Positions 33,743 to 42,780 of a DNA stretch of 64,000 nt are shown piece after piece. The stretch's first letter is position 1; every line of letters starts with the position of its first letter. The DNA is from Streptomyces goshikiensis (GTDB lineage Bacteria > Actinomycetota > Actinomycetes > Streptomycetales > Streptomycetaceae): positions 58,720 to 122,719 of the forward strand of contig NZ_BMVE01000019.1 of NCBI RefSeq assembly GCF_014650555.1. Direction: 5' to 3'. Below the pieces are notes generated by a model, which was not told where the DNA came from, did no database searches, and was given only the letters and a program-made list of their open reading frames with translations. A program made the position numbers and the translations under genes.

Positions 33743-35230
33743 TCAGTTGGTGCAGGTGGTGCCGGGGGCGGGCAGTGCGCGGGTGGTCAGGTAGCGGTTC
33801 GTGGCCTCCCTGGCGCACCGGGAGACCAGGAACATGCTGTAGTCGTCGCCTTCCCGGGCGAGGACGACACTGCCGGGCAGCTGGGCGGCCATCGCCGGGC
33901 CCGCCTGGTACGGGGCGAGGGCCTGGTGGGTGGACTGCAGGATCAGTGCGGGCGGAGCGCCGGTCACCCGGGCGCCGGCCTTGACGGGCACGGCGGGCTC
34001 GGGCCAGCCGAGGCAGCCGGCGAGCGCCTTGTAGGACCGCACCGCGCCGCCCAAGTGCGGGGACACGCGGACGAGTTCCTTCCGCAGATCGGTGAGCTGG
34101 GCCAGCGTACGCACCGGGCGGGCGTTGTCCAGGCACGCGGGCACCTGGACCTGCACGGGGTCGAGGGTGTTGTCCGGGTCGCGGGTGAAGTCGACCGCGT
34201 CACCCTGCTGGGCCAGGGCGACGGCCTTCGCCAGCTCGGGCCAGAACAGACCCGACATGGTCAGGTAGTCCTGCGTCGCCTCGCGGATGTCCTCACCGGT
34301 CAGCGGCCGGTGGGCCGTGCCCCCGGTGCGGATCGGCTCGCGGTCCGCCCGGGCGACGAGGGCGTCGTACTCGGCCGCCGCGTCCTTGCCGTGCAAGGCG
34401 CAGTCCTCGGACGCGGCACACCAGGCGGTGAAGCGGTTGAAGGCCGTCTCGGCGGTGGCGGCCTCCTCGACGGTCCGCCGCAGCGGGGAGCCGGTGTCGT
34501 CCAGGGCGGTGTCGAGGACCATGGTGCGCAGCCTGCCCGGGTACAGGTCGGCGTACGTGCGCCCCAGCAGGGTGCTGTAGTGGATGCCGTACCAGTTCAG
34601 CTGCCGTTCGCCCAGCCCGGTCCGGACCGCCTCGAAGTCCCGTGCGGTGCTGGTCAGGTCGACGTGGGCGGCGAGGGGGCCGTTGCGGCGCAGGCAGTCC
34701 TCGGCGAACGCCCGGTTGTGGGAGACGAGTGCGTCGAAGGCGGCCTTGTCCTGCGGGAAGTGGCTGATCCCGGCGGGCCCCGGCTCCTCCCCGCACACGA
34801 TCGGCGTACTGTGCCCCACCCCGCGCGGGTCCACGGCGACGACGTCGAACTTCCCGGTCATGTCCCCGGCGAACTGCGGGAGGTGGCTGCGCATGGCCAG
34901 CCGCAGCTGCTCGATCGAAGAACCGCCCGCACCGTCGTTGAGCAGCAGGGTGCCCTGGCGGTGTGCCTGGTCATCGGCCGGCCGGCGGACCAGGGAGAGG
35001 GAGAGGGAGAGGCTGCCGGAACCCGGACGGGACCAGTCGATGGGTACCCGCAGCGATCCGCACTGCATGCCCTTGAAGTCGGCGTCGGCACAGGCGTGCC
35101 AGTCGATGCCGCTCGCGGAAGCCGGGCGGTTTTCCGGCTCGGCCCGGGCGAGCGCCGGGGCGGCGAGGGTGGTCGCGAGCACGCCGAGGGCGACGGCGGT
35201 CCAGCCGGCGCGCGTGCGGAATCTTGTCAT
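33743..35230 (-). CDS. Secreted S33-like alpha/beta hydrolase lacking catalytic residues
   Basis: A 495-residue protein from ATG 35230 with a signal peptide (residues 1-30, ending ALARA). The architecture is that of Streptomyces tripeptidyl aminopeptidases/SlpD-E: WHACADADFKGMQCGSL, VAVDPRGVGHSTPIVC, a cap domain, and a C-terminal TAP-like part. The nucleophile elbow, normally GxSYG, reads G215-I-H217-Y-S219. The Asp site, normally T-x-D-P, reads THQAL. The His site, normally GHG, reads GDDY. All three catalytic residues therefore appear replaced. It may bind peptides without cutting them, or act as a scaffold. The frame is intact with normal codon use, so it is not a pseudogene. Confidence 0.85.
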   Translation of the reverse strand: MTRFRTRAGWTAVALGVLATTLAAPALARAEPENRPASASGIDWHACADADFKGMQCGSLRVPIDWSRPGSGSLSLSLSLVRRPADDQAHRQGTLLLNDGAGGSSIEQLRLAMRSHLPQFAGDMTGKFDVVAVDPRGVGHSTPIVCGEEPGPAGISHFPQDKAAFDALVSHNRAFAEDCLRRNGPLAAHVDLTSTARDFEAVRTGLGERQLNWYGIHYSTLLGRTYADLYPGRLRTMVLDTALDDTGSPLRRTVEEAATAETAFNRFTAWCAASEDCALHGKDAAAEYDALVARADREPIRTGGTAHRPLTGEDIREATQDYLTMSGLFWPELAKAVALAQQGDAVDFTRDPDNTLDPVQVQVPACLDNARPVRTLAQLTDLRKELVRVSPHLGGAVRSYKALAGCLGWPEPAVPVKAGARVTGAPPALILQSTHQALAPYQAGPAMAAQLPGSVVLAREGDDYSMFLVSRCAREATNRYLTTRALPAPGTTCTN

Positions 35231-35306
35231 GGCGGTGTTCCTTGATTGTGTATGCGCCGGGGCGGCGCTGGTGGTGGGGGGTGGGGAACGGCGGCGGGTG
35301 CCGGGA

Positions 35307-36674
35307 TCAGCCCGCGGTGCCCGCAAGGGCGCTGTCGGGGACCCAGGAGCCGTGGATTCCGGCGGTCACCCGGTGGGGCAGGTGGACGGTGGCGATCCGT
35401 TCGAGGCCGGAGGCGTCGAGGACCAGCAGCTGCGAGGCGTCCTGCTTGAGGTCGGAGACCACGGTCAGCAGATAGCCGTCGTCCTCGCAGGTGGCCCGGG
35501 CGGCGGGGACGAATACCGCTTCGCTGGGCATCCGGGCGTCGCCCACCTGGTGGATGCGGCGGGCGCCGGTGGTGCGGTCGTACTTGACGACGCCGTAGCC
35601 GCCGAAGCCCTTCTCGTCGGGGAAGGAGATGGCGTACTGGTAGCGGTTCTCGGCGCCCAGGTAGTCCTCGTTGAGGGTCGGGAACTCCACCGGCAGGTCG
35701 TCGATGATCTGCTCGCCCACCGTGCCCTCGGTCATGTCGATGACCCAGCGCCGGGTGTAGGAGCGGGAGCCGGGCTCGCTGCCGCGCCCGGGCGCGCCGA
35801 CCCACCAGTTCCAGGAGAGCCGGAAGCCCTCGCGGTCCACGGTGGGGCCTTCCAGGACGATGCGGCCCTGGCCGTCCTCGTAGGCGTTGGCGACGTGGAG
35901 CATGTTGCCCGGTTCGATGGAGAACCAGCGGATCTGTCCGGCGCCGTCGCCTCCGCGCGGCATGACACCGATACGGGCGGGCTGCCGGTCACTCCAGCTG
36001 TAGGGGATGCCGGAGTGTTCGGCGGGGTCGAAGGTGACGTTGCCCTCGACGAACACCACGTGGCGGCGGGTGAGGGCGAAGTCGTGCTTGAGCGAGGCGG
36101 TCGCTCCCGGAACCTCGGCGCTGTGGACGACCTCGCCCTTGGCGTCGGCGACGTAGTAGGTGAGGAACGGCGGGAACGGCGAGGACCCGAAGAAGTGGAG
36201 CTCCCCGGTCACCGGGTCCTCCTTGGGATGCGCGGTCATCGCCGAGGTCAGCTTCCCGTCGAAGTCGTGGGCGCCGACGGTCTCCAGCTCCGGGGTGAGT
36301 TCGAAGGGCAGGTTCGCCTCGCACAGGGCCAGGAGGCGGCCGCCGTGTTCGATGACGTGGGTGCCGGCGGTGCTGGCGGTCAGGTCGGGGCCGCGCTCGG
36401 TCATGTACGGCGCGCCGTCGAGGGCGGGGGTGTGCACCCAGCGGTTGCGGTACCACTCGGCGCGGCCCGCGCGCAGGCGGATGCCGTGGACCATTCCGCT
36501 GCCCTTGAACCAGTGGGTCGGGGTCACGCCGGGTTTGGGGTTGTGTCCGTTGCGCAGCAGCCGGCCGGTCAGCTCGGGCGGCAGGGAGCCCTCGACGGTG
36601 AGGCCGACGGCGGTGACCTCGTCGGTGAGCGGGGTGTAGTGGCCGGTCAGGTACGGCTTCTTGGTGGTGGTCAT
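35307..36674 (-). CDS. Carotenoid oxygenase (RPE65/CCD family)
   Basis: A 455-residue non-haem iron dioxygenase that would cleave carotenoids or stilbene-like substrates. ATG 36674 has GAAGGAAG in front. The four iron histidines are H149 (TAHP), H197 (LKHDF), H260 (NMLHVANAYE) and one in GIHGSWVP near the C-terminus. The N-terminal LTGRLLRNGHNPKP is typical. It is cotranscribed with the upstream MFS pump (44-base gap), so it may modify or destroy an exported or imported compound. No carotenoid synthesis gene is in the window. Confidence 0.93.
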   Translation of the reverse strand: MTTTKKPYLTGHYTPLTDEVTAVGLTVEGSLPPELTGRLLRNGHNPKPGVTPTHWFKGSGMVHGIRLRAGRAEWYRNRWVHTPALDGAPYMTERGPDLTASTAGTHVIEHGGRLLALCEANLPFELTPELETVGAHDFDGKLTSAMTAHPKEDPVTGELHFFGSSPFPPFLTYYVADAKGEVVHSAEVPGATASLKHDFALTRRHVVFVEGNVTFDPAEHSGIPYSWSDRQPARIGVMPRGGDGAGQIRWFSIEPGNMLHVANAYEDGQGRIVLEGPTVDREGFRLSWNWWVGAPGRGSEPGSRSYTRRWVIDMTEGTVGEQIIDDLPVEFPTLNEDYLGAENRYQYAISFPDEKGFGGYGVVKYDRTTGARRIHQVGDARMPSEAVFVPAARATCEDDGYLLTVVSDLKQDASQLLVLDASGLERIATVHLPHRVTAGIHGSWVPDSALAGTAG

Positions 36675-36718
36675 CGCAGGACTTCCTTCTCGTGGACGTG
36701 CGTGGAGGTGGTGCTCGG

Positions 36719-38212
36719 TCAGGCGGCCCGTTCGGCCCGGGCCTTGAGGGGAGTACGAGGGGTGGCAGTGGGGGCGGCGGAGGGGGCGCCCGCCCCGGTG
36801 CGGCGGGTGAGGAGCAGTGCGAGGAGGGCCGTTACGGCCAGGACCGCGGCCGATACCGAGAAGGCGGTGCGGTAGCCGGCGGTGAGGGCTTCCAGCGGGG
36901 CCTGATGGGCGGAGGCGTGGGCGGTGACCGAGCCGGCGAGGGTCGCCAGGGCCGCGAGGCCGATCGCCCCGCCGACCTGCCGGGTGGTGTTCACCAGCCC
37001 GCCGGCGAGACCAGCGTCCTCCCGGGGGACGCCGTCCACCCCGAGCGCGGTCAGCTGGACGAAGGCGATGCTGAGGCCCAGACCGATCAGGACGGTCGGG
37101 CCGAGGAGGTCGGCGAGGTAGCTGCCGTCGGCGCTGATCCGGGACAGCCACAGCAGTCCGGCGGCCTCGGTGAGCAGGGCCCCGGTCAACGCCGCGGTGG
37201 CGCCGACGCGCCGGGCGACCAGCGGGGCGAGGGCGGCGCCGAACATATTGGCCGCGGCGAAGGGAAGTTGCCCCGCCCCGGTGACCAAGGGGCTCGCCCC
37301 GAGGACCTGTTGCTGGTAGAGCGGCAGGAAGAAGAACAGCGCGATCCACACGGAGCCCAGCAGGGCCATCAGCAGGTTGCCCGCGGCGACCCGGCCGGCG
37401 GCGAACAGGCGCGGCGGAACCAGCGCGTGGGGCCTGCGGAGCTCGATCACGGCGAAGGCCGCGAGGAGCACGGCGGCGGCGCCGAGCGTTCCCAGCACCC
37501 ACGGGTCGGTCCACCCGGCGCCCCGCGCGGTGGTCAGGCCGTAGACCAGGCAGGTCAGGGCGAGGGTGACGGTGGCGGTGCCCAGCAGGTCGAACCGCCC
37601 GGCCCGCTGCCCGGCATCCCTCGGTACGAGGACGGCCACGGCCGCCGCGACGAGCGCCGATCCGAGCGCGACCGAGTGGAAGATCCAGGGCCAGCCCCAC
37701 GCCTGGGTGAGCACACCGCCCAGCAGGACGCCGCCGGCTCCGCCCGCACCCGAGACCGCCCCCCACACGCCCAGCGCCCTGCCGCGCCCCGGGCCGGAGG
37801 GGAACCGGTCCATCGCCAGGGCCAGCGCGGCCGGCGCGATGGCTGCGGCGCCGAGGCCCTGGAGGGCCCGGGCCGCGATCAGTACCCCGGCGGAGGTGGC
37901 CAGCCCCGCCACCAGCGAGGCCAGCGCGAACAGGGCGAGCCCGGCGATCAGCACCCGGCGGCGGCCGAAGAGGTCGGCCAGCCGCCCGCCCGCCAGGAGC
38001 AGCGCCCCGAACGCCAGGCCGTAGGCGTTGACGACCCAGGTGGTTCCGCCGTCCGAGAGGCCGGCCCCGGCACGGATCTGGGGGAGCGCGACGTTGACGA
38101 TCGAGGTGGCGAGCATGACCGTGAACTGGGCCGCGGCGAGCGCCGCGAGGACCGCTCCCGGGCGGGGGCCCCGTCTCGCTGCCGGGCCCGTCTGTGTGCG
38201 TGCTGCGTTCAT
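36719..38212 (-). CDS. DHA2-type MFS drug transporter
   Basis: A 497-residue, 14-span EmrB/QacA-like exporter. Motifs: LATSIVNVALPQIRAGAGLSDGGTTWVVNAYGLAFGALLLAGGRLADLFGRRRV (motif A) and LQGLGAAAIAPAALALAMDRFP (motif C). ATG 38212. First gene of the pump-oxygenase operon; a large regulator is encoded just upstream on the same strand. Direct repeats with a 10-base period lie about 60 bases before it. Probable role is efflux of a hydrophobic compound, perhaps the oxygenase substrate or product. Confidence 0.92.
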   Translation of the reverse strand: MNAARTQTGPAARRGPRPGAVLAALAAAQFTVMLATSIVNVALPQIRAGAGLSDGGTTWVVNAYGLAFGALLLAGGRLADLFGRRRVLIAGLALFALASLVAGLATSAGVLIAARALQGLGAAAIAPAALALAMDRFPSGPGRGRALGVWGAVSGAGGAGGVLLGGVLTQAWGWPWIFHSVALGSALVAAAVAVLVPRDAGQRAGRFDLLGTATVTLALTCLVYGLTTARGAGWTDPWVLGTLGAAAVLLAAFAVIELRRPHALVPPRLFAAGRVAAGNLLMALLGSVWIALFFFLPLYQQQVLGASPLVTGAGQLPFAAANMFGAALAPLVARRVGATAALTGALLTEAAGLLWLSRISADGSYLADLLGPTVLIGLGLSIAFVQLTALGVDGVPREDAGLAGGLVNTTRQVGGAIGLAALATLAGSVTAHASAHQAPLEALTAGYRTAFSVSAAVLAVTALLALLLTRRTGAGAPSAAPTATPRTPLKARAERAA

Positions 38213-38268
38213 GGCGCACAGACTCGTACCGGGCGGTGTCCACTATCCAGGCCCGGCGGGGACGGGCG

Positions 38269-38294
38269 CTGTCCACTCCTGTCCGCCCCTGTCC
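38269..38294 (-). promoter_or_regulatory. Three CTGTCC direct repeats with 10-base period (iterons)
   Basis: CTGTCC begins at 38269, 38279 and 38289; two of the three copies continue as CTGTCCAC, and a looser TGTCCACT lies at 38237. The 10-base spacing puts all copies on one face of the helix, as at direct-repeat activator sites. They sit between the regulator gene and the MFS start, so they are likely binding sites for that regulator. Confidence 0.55.
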
Positions 38295-38328
38295 ACCCGG
38301 CCCCGCCGAAGGCGTACGGCAGCCACCC

Positions 38329-40329
38329 CTACCGGGGCCGCAGCTCCCGCTGCCACAAGGCCTCGCACAGCATGTCCAGCCCCTGGCGCAGGTGGCGGCG
38401 GTAGGTGCCGTACGGCAGCCCGAGGCGGCGGGCGGCGGCCTCCTGGGTCGGCGCACCGGAGAAGTGGCCCGCCGTCAGCGCCTCGCGGGCGCGCACTCCG
38501 CGCGGGTCACGAGCCAGGTCGTCCACGGCCCCCCGCAGCAGGGCCCGCAACTCCCCGGCGGGGTCCTCGAAATCGGCCGCGAGCCGGCTGCGCATCAGCG
38601 CGCAGGCGGCGAAGGCGTCCGCGTCGCGCCAGTGCGCCAGCGCTTCGCGCACCGCCTGGTCGAACGCGGTGCGCGAGACGGGCGACGGCCCGGGCGGCGG
38701 GACGGTCACCTCGGTGGCCGATATGAAGCGCTGGAGCCAGGCCTCCACGGGCACCTCGCGCCAGTCGACGCCGAACACCCCGTAGGTGTGCTCACCCACC
38801 CGCGGGCGCGCCCCCGTGTCGTGGAGGGTGCCCCGGACCCGCCCGGCCCAGGTCTCGGCGTCCTGGTAGACCGCGAACCCGTAGGCGCGGCCGCGGGCGC
38901 GGGCCGCCTCCGCCTGCGCCCGCGAACTGCTCAGGTCGATGACGCGCGAGGGAACCTGGTACCGCTCGGGGTACACCGAGAAGCGGCTGACGCCGATGTG
39001 CTCGCCGGGACTCACCGGCGCGGTGGCATCGGTGTACCGCCACGCGGCGGCCACCACGGGGTCGGTGGCCAGGTCCTGGGGGTCGGCGGGGGCCGGCAGG
39101 ACCAGCCGCGCCGTGAACGCCACGATCCGGCCCGTACTCACGAGCCGGTAGACGCTGAAGGCCTGCGGCTGGCGCCGCGCCCAGTAGCGGACGAGTTCCG
39201 CGGACGCCGCCCCCTCGGTCTCCTCCGTCATGCGCAGTACGACATCGATGTCAGCCGGCTGGAGGGGACGGTCGTGGACCTCGTCCTCACGGGACCAGGA
39301 GCGCAGCCGCGACAGCGTCGCGCCCTCCCGGAAGAGGTAGAAGAGCTCGTCGGTGACGGTCCACACCCGCTCCTCGGGGGCCTCGCGCAGGAGGCGCAGG
39401 TACTCGTCCGCCAGGCGCCGGCGCATCGCCTCGAAGGCGTTGGGCGCCCGCCAGCGCAGGTCGGCGGCGAGCGTCTCGCGCGCGGCGTCGTGCGGGTGGA
39501 GCCCGCGGTGGGTGGACTCGATGAAGGGCAGGTCCCGCAGCCAGGAGAAGAGCTGATGGGCGTCCTCCCCGGGCAGCACCGCGGCGAGGAGCTCCTCCGA
39601 CGTCGAGTGCGCCTGCGACGCCACCTCCAGGGCGCGCCGGTGGGCCGCCGTGGGCACCTCCCCGATCAGCCCCGCCAGCAGGGTGCGCAGGACGTCCGCC
39701 GTGGGAGCCCAGATCTCCTGCCTGCCGCAGCCCTCCGATCCCGCGGCGGCCGCGAGGGACAGGGCCAGCGGATTGCCGCCGGCGAAGCGGAGCACCCGGT
39801 CCCGTAGTTCGGGCCGGATCTCCGCCGCCACCAGCAGACTCCGGGCCTGCTCCTCGGAGAACGGCTCCAGCTCGCTCACGTGCAGGAGACGGGCCCAGGC
39901 GGGATCCGCGGTCCACTGCGGCTGCGGAGCGCGCCGCCCGGCGAGGACGACCAGGGTGTCGTCCGCGGCGCGGGGCAGGAAGTGGTGCCACAGCCAGCTC
40001 TCCAGCCACTGGCAGTGTTCGAAGGAGTCCACGAACAGGACCGTGCCCGGAACGTCCAGGAAGGGGCCGGCGGCCTGCTCGAAGTCCACCGGGTCCCGGC
40101 TGACGAACCGGCCGTCGAGTTCGACGAGCAGCCGGCCCGCCGCGCGGGCGTGGTCCGCCAGGCGCCGCAGCAGGGTCGACTTCCCTATGCCGCCCGGCCC
40201 GTACGCGTAGAACGCGAACGGCGCCCGCGGATCGCCCGCCAACGCGGCACCGAAGCGGCCGAGTTCCTCGTCCCGACCCACGAAGGCCCGTACGCGCGCT
40301 CTGCTGAGTCTTTCCCCCACGGACACCAT
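38329..40329 (-). CDS. Large ATPase-HTH regulator
   Basis: A 666-residue protein, ATG 40329 with GGGAG in front. Residues about 15-330 form an AAA/STAND-type ATPase (FVGRDEELGRFG; Walker A YGPGGIGKST 43-52; Walker B VLFVDSFEHC). A middle part of about 200 residues (WRYTDATAPVSPGEHIGVSRFSVYPERY...) resembles a degenerate GNAT-like fold. The end, TQEAAARRLGLPYGTYRRHLRQGLDMLCEAL, is a sigma-region-4-like HTH. It is probably a pathway activator for the MFS-carotenoid oxygenase operon 116 bases downstream. Ligand unknown. Confidence 0.82.
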   Translation of the reverse strand: MVSVGERLSRARVRAFVGRDEELGRFGAALAGDPRAPFAFYAYGPGGIGKSTLLRRLADHARAAGRLLVELDGRFVSRDPVDFEQAAGPFLDVPGTVLFVDSFEHCQWLESWLWHHFLPRAADDTLVVLAGRRAPQPQWTADPAWARLLHVSELEPFSEEQARSLLVAAEIRPELRDRVLRFAGGNPLALSLAAAAGSEGCGRQEIWAPTADVLRTLLAGLIGEVPTAAHRRALEVASQAHSTSEELLAAVLPGEDAHQLFSWLRDLPFIESTHRGLHPHDAARETLAADLRWRAPNAFEAMRRRLADEYLRLLREAPEERVWTVTDELFYLFREGATLSRLRSWSREDEVHDRPLQPADIDVVLRMTEETEGAASAELVRYWARRQPQAFSVYRLVSTGRIVAFTARLVLPAPADPQDLATDPVVAAAWRYTDATAPVSPGEHIGVSRFSVYPERYQVPSRVIDLSSSRAQAEAARARGRAYGFAVYQDAETWAGRVRGTLHDTGARPRVGEHTYGVFGVDWREVPVEAWLQRFISATEVTVPPPGPSPVSRTAFDQAVREALAHWRDADAFAACALMRSRLAADFEDPAGELRALLRGAVDDLARDPRGVRAREALTAGHFSGAPTQEAAARRLGLPYGTYRRHLRQGLDMLCEALWQRELRPR

Positions 40330-40452
40330 GGCGGCTCCCATCCCCTTGTTCCAGCCCGATTCCGCCTCCGGGGCCGCTACTTCGTCGGTGATCCTAACGG
40401 AGCCTGCGGGCAGGCCGGTTGTGTCGTTCCGTGGGCCGCGACCGGCGCCGCG

Positions 40453-41673
40453 TCAGCGTACGGGGGTGAAGTCCAGCGACAGCGAGACGGGGCCCCGGGT
40501 GTACAGACCGGCCTCCCGGTAGCGGAAGCCGGGGCTGAAGCGGACCCGGTCGAGCCGGGGCAGGAGCATCGCGGCCACGGTCTCGATCTCGGCGCGCGCG
40601 AAGGCCGCGCCGACGCACTGGTGGAGTCCGCTGCCGAACGAGAGGTGCTGCGCGGCCGCGGTGAAGGAGCGGGCGGTGCCCAGGTCCGGGCGGTGGATGT
40701 CGAAGGCGTCCGGGGCGCCGAAGGCGGCGGGGTCGCGGTTGGCCGCGCCGATCACGCAGAAGACGGTGGCGCCCGCCGGGACGGTCGCGCCGGCGAACAC
40801 GGTGTCCTCCTCCGCCTGGCGGGGAATCAGCTGGACCGGCGGGGTGTAGCGCAGGGTCTCGGCGATCGCGGCGGTCAGCAGCTCGGGGTCCTCACGGACC
40901 TCGGCCAGCTGCCCGGGGTGGTCGATCAGGTGCTTGAAGAGCAGGCCGAGGGTCTTGTCCGCGGGCTCGGTGGCGGCAGCCAGGACGTTGATGATCAGGG
41001 CGGTGACATCGCGATTGCTCATGGCGATGCCGTCGAACTCGGCGGTGCACAGCTTCGATATCAGGTCCTCGCCGGGGTGGCGGCGCCGGTCTTCGATGAC
41101 GGGGAGGAGGTACGCCTCCAGTTGTTCGGCGCACTCCAGGCAGTGCCGGCGGCGCTCGGGGGTGAGGTCGAGACTGGTGATGAACTCGGCGACCCCGCTG
41201 TGCCAGGCGGCCACCCGCCGCGCGTCCCGTCTGTCCAGGCCGAGGACGTCGAGCGTCACGTTGACGGCGAAGGGCTTGCCGAAGTCGTTGACCAGGTCCA
41301 TCCGGCCCCGGGCGAGGAAAGGGGCCATGATCTCCTCGGCGTTGGCGTGGATGGCGCGTATCTGGTCCTGGAGGGCCTGGCCGGTGAAGGCCCGGACGAC
41401 GATCCCCCGCTTGGCGGTGTGCTCGGCCCCGGTCATCTGCGCGAGGACCGGCCCGCGCATCACCGGCTCGGCGCGCACCTGAAGCGTCTCGGTCGTGAAC
41501 GCCTCGTGATCGGTCAGCACCCGCTTGACGTCCTCGTGGCGGGAGAGGAAGTAGCTGTCGATCGCCGGCTCGTAGTGCACCGGAGCCCGCTCCCGCAGCT
41601 GTGCGAAGTGGCGGTACGGGTCGGCGGAGAAGTCCTCGGACAGGACGCTGAAACGGGGGGTGACCTGGGGCAT
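40453..41673 (-). CDS. Cytochrome P450
   Basis: A 406-residue soluble bacterial P450. ATG 41673. ExxR is ETLR (272-275). The haem loop is FGSGLHQCVG with C353. The I-helix reads LAAATEPADKT (231-241): the usual acid-alcohol pair ET is replaced by E-Pro, as I recall for some P450s linked to cyclodipeptide synthases. No cyclodipeptide synthase gene is nearby. It lies upstream of the regulator and downstream of the PuuE-like gene. Redox partner genes are absent. Substrate unknown. Confidence 0.93.
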   Translation of the reverse strand: MPQVTPRFSVLSEDFSADPYRHFAQLRERAPVHYEPAIDSYFLSRHEDVKRVLTDHEAFTTETLQVRAEPVMRGPVLAQMTGAEHTAKRGIVVRAFTGQALQDQIRAIHANAEEIMAPFLARGRMDLVNDFGKPFAVNVTLDVLGLDRRDARRVAAWHSGVAEFITSLDLTPERRRHCLECAEQLEAYLLPVIEDRRRHPGEDLISKLCTAEFDGIAMSNRDVTALIINVLAAATEPADKTLGLLFKHLIDHPGQLAEVREDPELLTAAIAETLRYTPPVQLIPRQAEEDTVFAGATVPAGATVFCVIGAANRDPAAFGAPDAFDIHRPDLGTARSFTAAAQHLSFGSGLHQCVGAAFARAEIETVAAMLLPRLDRVRFSPGFRYREAGLYTRGPVSLSLDFTPVR

Positions 41674-41871
41674 GGCGAGGAAGACCTCTCAGGAAGGAGC
41701 AAGAGCCGGGGAAGCCGGGAGGCTCACCCGCGCTACAGGATGAGCGAATGGCGGCACAGGTTCCGTTCGCGGCGGCAGGTGGCAGGCGGCAGGCGGCGCA
41801 AGGGGTACCAGACGGCCTCGGCCTCCGCTTCGGTAGCAGCCGGTGCCGTCGGTGGGCCCCTGCCGGGGTGT

Positions 41872-42780
41872 TCAGCCTCGCGGCGGGTGGGTGGCCAGCC
41901 AGTGGCGCGCGATCTGTTCGCGCGTGGCGATCCAGGCTCCGCCGCGCCGCGCGACGTGCTTCAGGAAGCCGTCGAGCGCGCGGATCCGGCCCGGCCGGCC
42001 GATGATCCGGCAGTGCAGGCCGACGCTCATCATGCGGGGGCGGTCACCGCCCTCGGCGTGGAGCGCGTCGAAGGTGTCGATGAGGTAGGCGAGCATGTCG
42101 TCGGCGGTCGTGAAGCCGTGCACCAGCAGGAACTTGCAGTCGTTCGCGTCGAGGCTGTACGGCACCACGAGATGCGGGCGCCCGGCCGACTCGACGTAGA
42201 ACGGCAGGTCGTCCGAGTAGTCGTCGGAGTCGTAGAGGAAGCCGCCTTCCGCCGCGACCAGCCGCCGGGTGTGGGGGCTCGTCCGGCCGGTGTACCAGCC
42301 GACGGGCCGGCGGCCGACGAGCCGCTCGATCGTCGCGATCGAGTACGCGATGTCCTCGCGCTCGGTGTCCTGCGGTACGTGGCGGTAGTCGATCCAGCGC
42401 CGGCCGTGGCTCGCCACCTCCCAGCCGGCCGCCCCCATCGCCCGTGCCGCGTCCGGGTTGCGCTCCAGGGCCCGCGCCACCGCGTAGACGGTCAGCGGCG
42501 CGCCGTGCGCCAAGAGCGTGCGGTGGACGCGCCAGAAACCGGCGCGCGATCCGTAGGCGAACATCGACTCGACGTTCAGGTCGCGCCCGCCGACCACGGG
42601 CGGCGCGCCGACGAGCTCGTGGAGGAAGCCCTCGGAGGCGGGGTCGCCCTCCAGGACGTTCTGCTCGCCGCCCTCCTCGTAGTTGAGGACGAGGCTCACG
42701 GCGACGCGGGCGCCGCCGGGCCAGGCGGCGTGCGGCGGCTCGGCGCCGTAACCGACGAGGTCGCGCTGGTGCTCGGACAC
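41872..42780 (-). CDS. PuuE-like allantoinase / polysaccharide deacetylase family
   Basis: A 302-residue NodB-fold protein from GTG 42780 (VSEHQRDLVGYGAEPPHAAWPGGARVAVSLVLNYEEGGEQNVL). The motifs NYEEGGE, GWEVASHGRRWIDY and WYTGRTSPHTRRL match the PuuE group of non-classical allantoinases/putative urate-catabolism proteins rather than cell-wall deacetylases. There is no signal peptide, which agrees. No other purine catabolism genes are adjacent. The upstream region is shared with the divergent conservon. Confidence 0.88.
   Translation of the reverse strand: MSEHQRDLVGYGAEPPHAAWPGGARVAVSLVLNYEEGGEQNVLEGDPASEGFLHELVGAPPVVGGRDLNVESMFAYGSRAGFWRVHRTLLAHGAPLTVYAVARALERNPDAARAMGAAGWEVASHGRRWIDYRHVPQDTEREDIAYSIATIERLVGRRPVGWYTGRTSPHTRRLVAAEGGFLYDSDDYSDDLPFYVESAGRPHLVVPYSLDANDCKFLLVHGFTTADDMLAYLIDTFDALHAEGGDRPRMMSVGLHCRIIGRPGRIRALDGFLKHVARRGGAWIATREQIARHWLATHPPRG

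Noticed and set aside
35307..38456. One long frame covering carotenoid oxygenase and the MFS region
   Set aside because: Only the part from 36674 down is the oxygenase. The upstream extension is an out-of-frame reading of the MFS gene.
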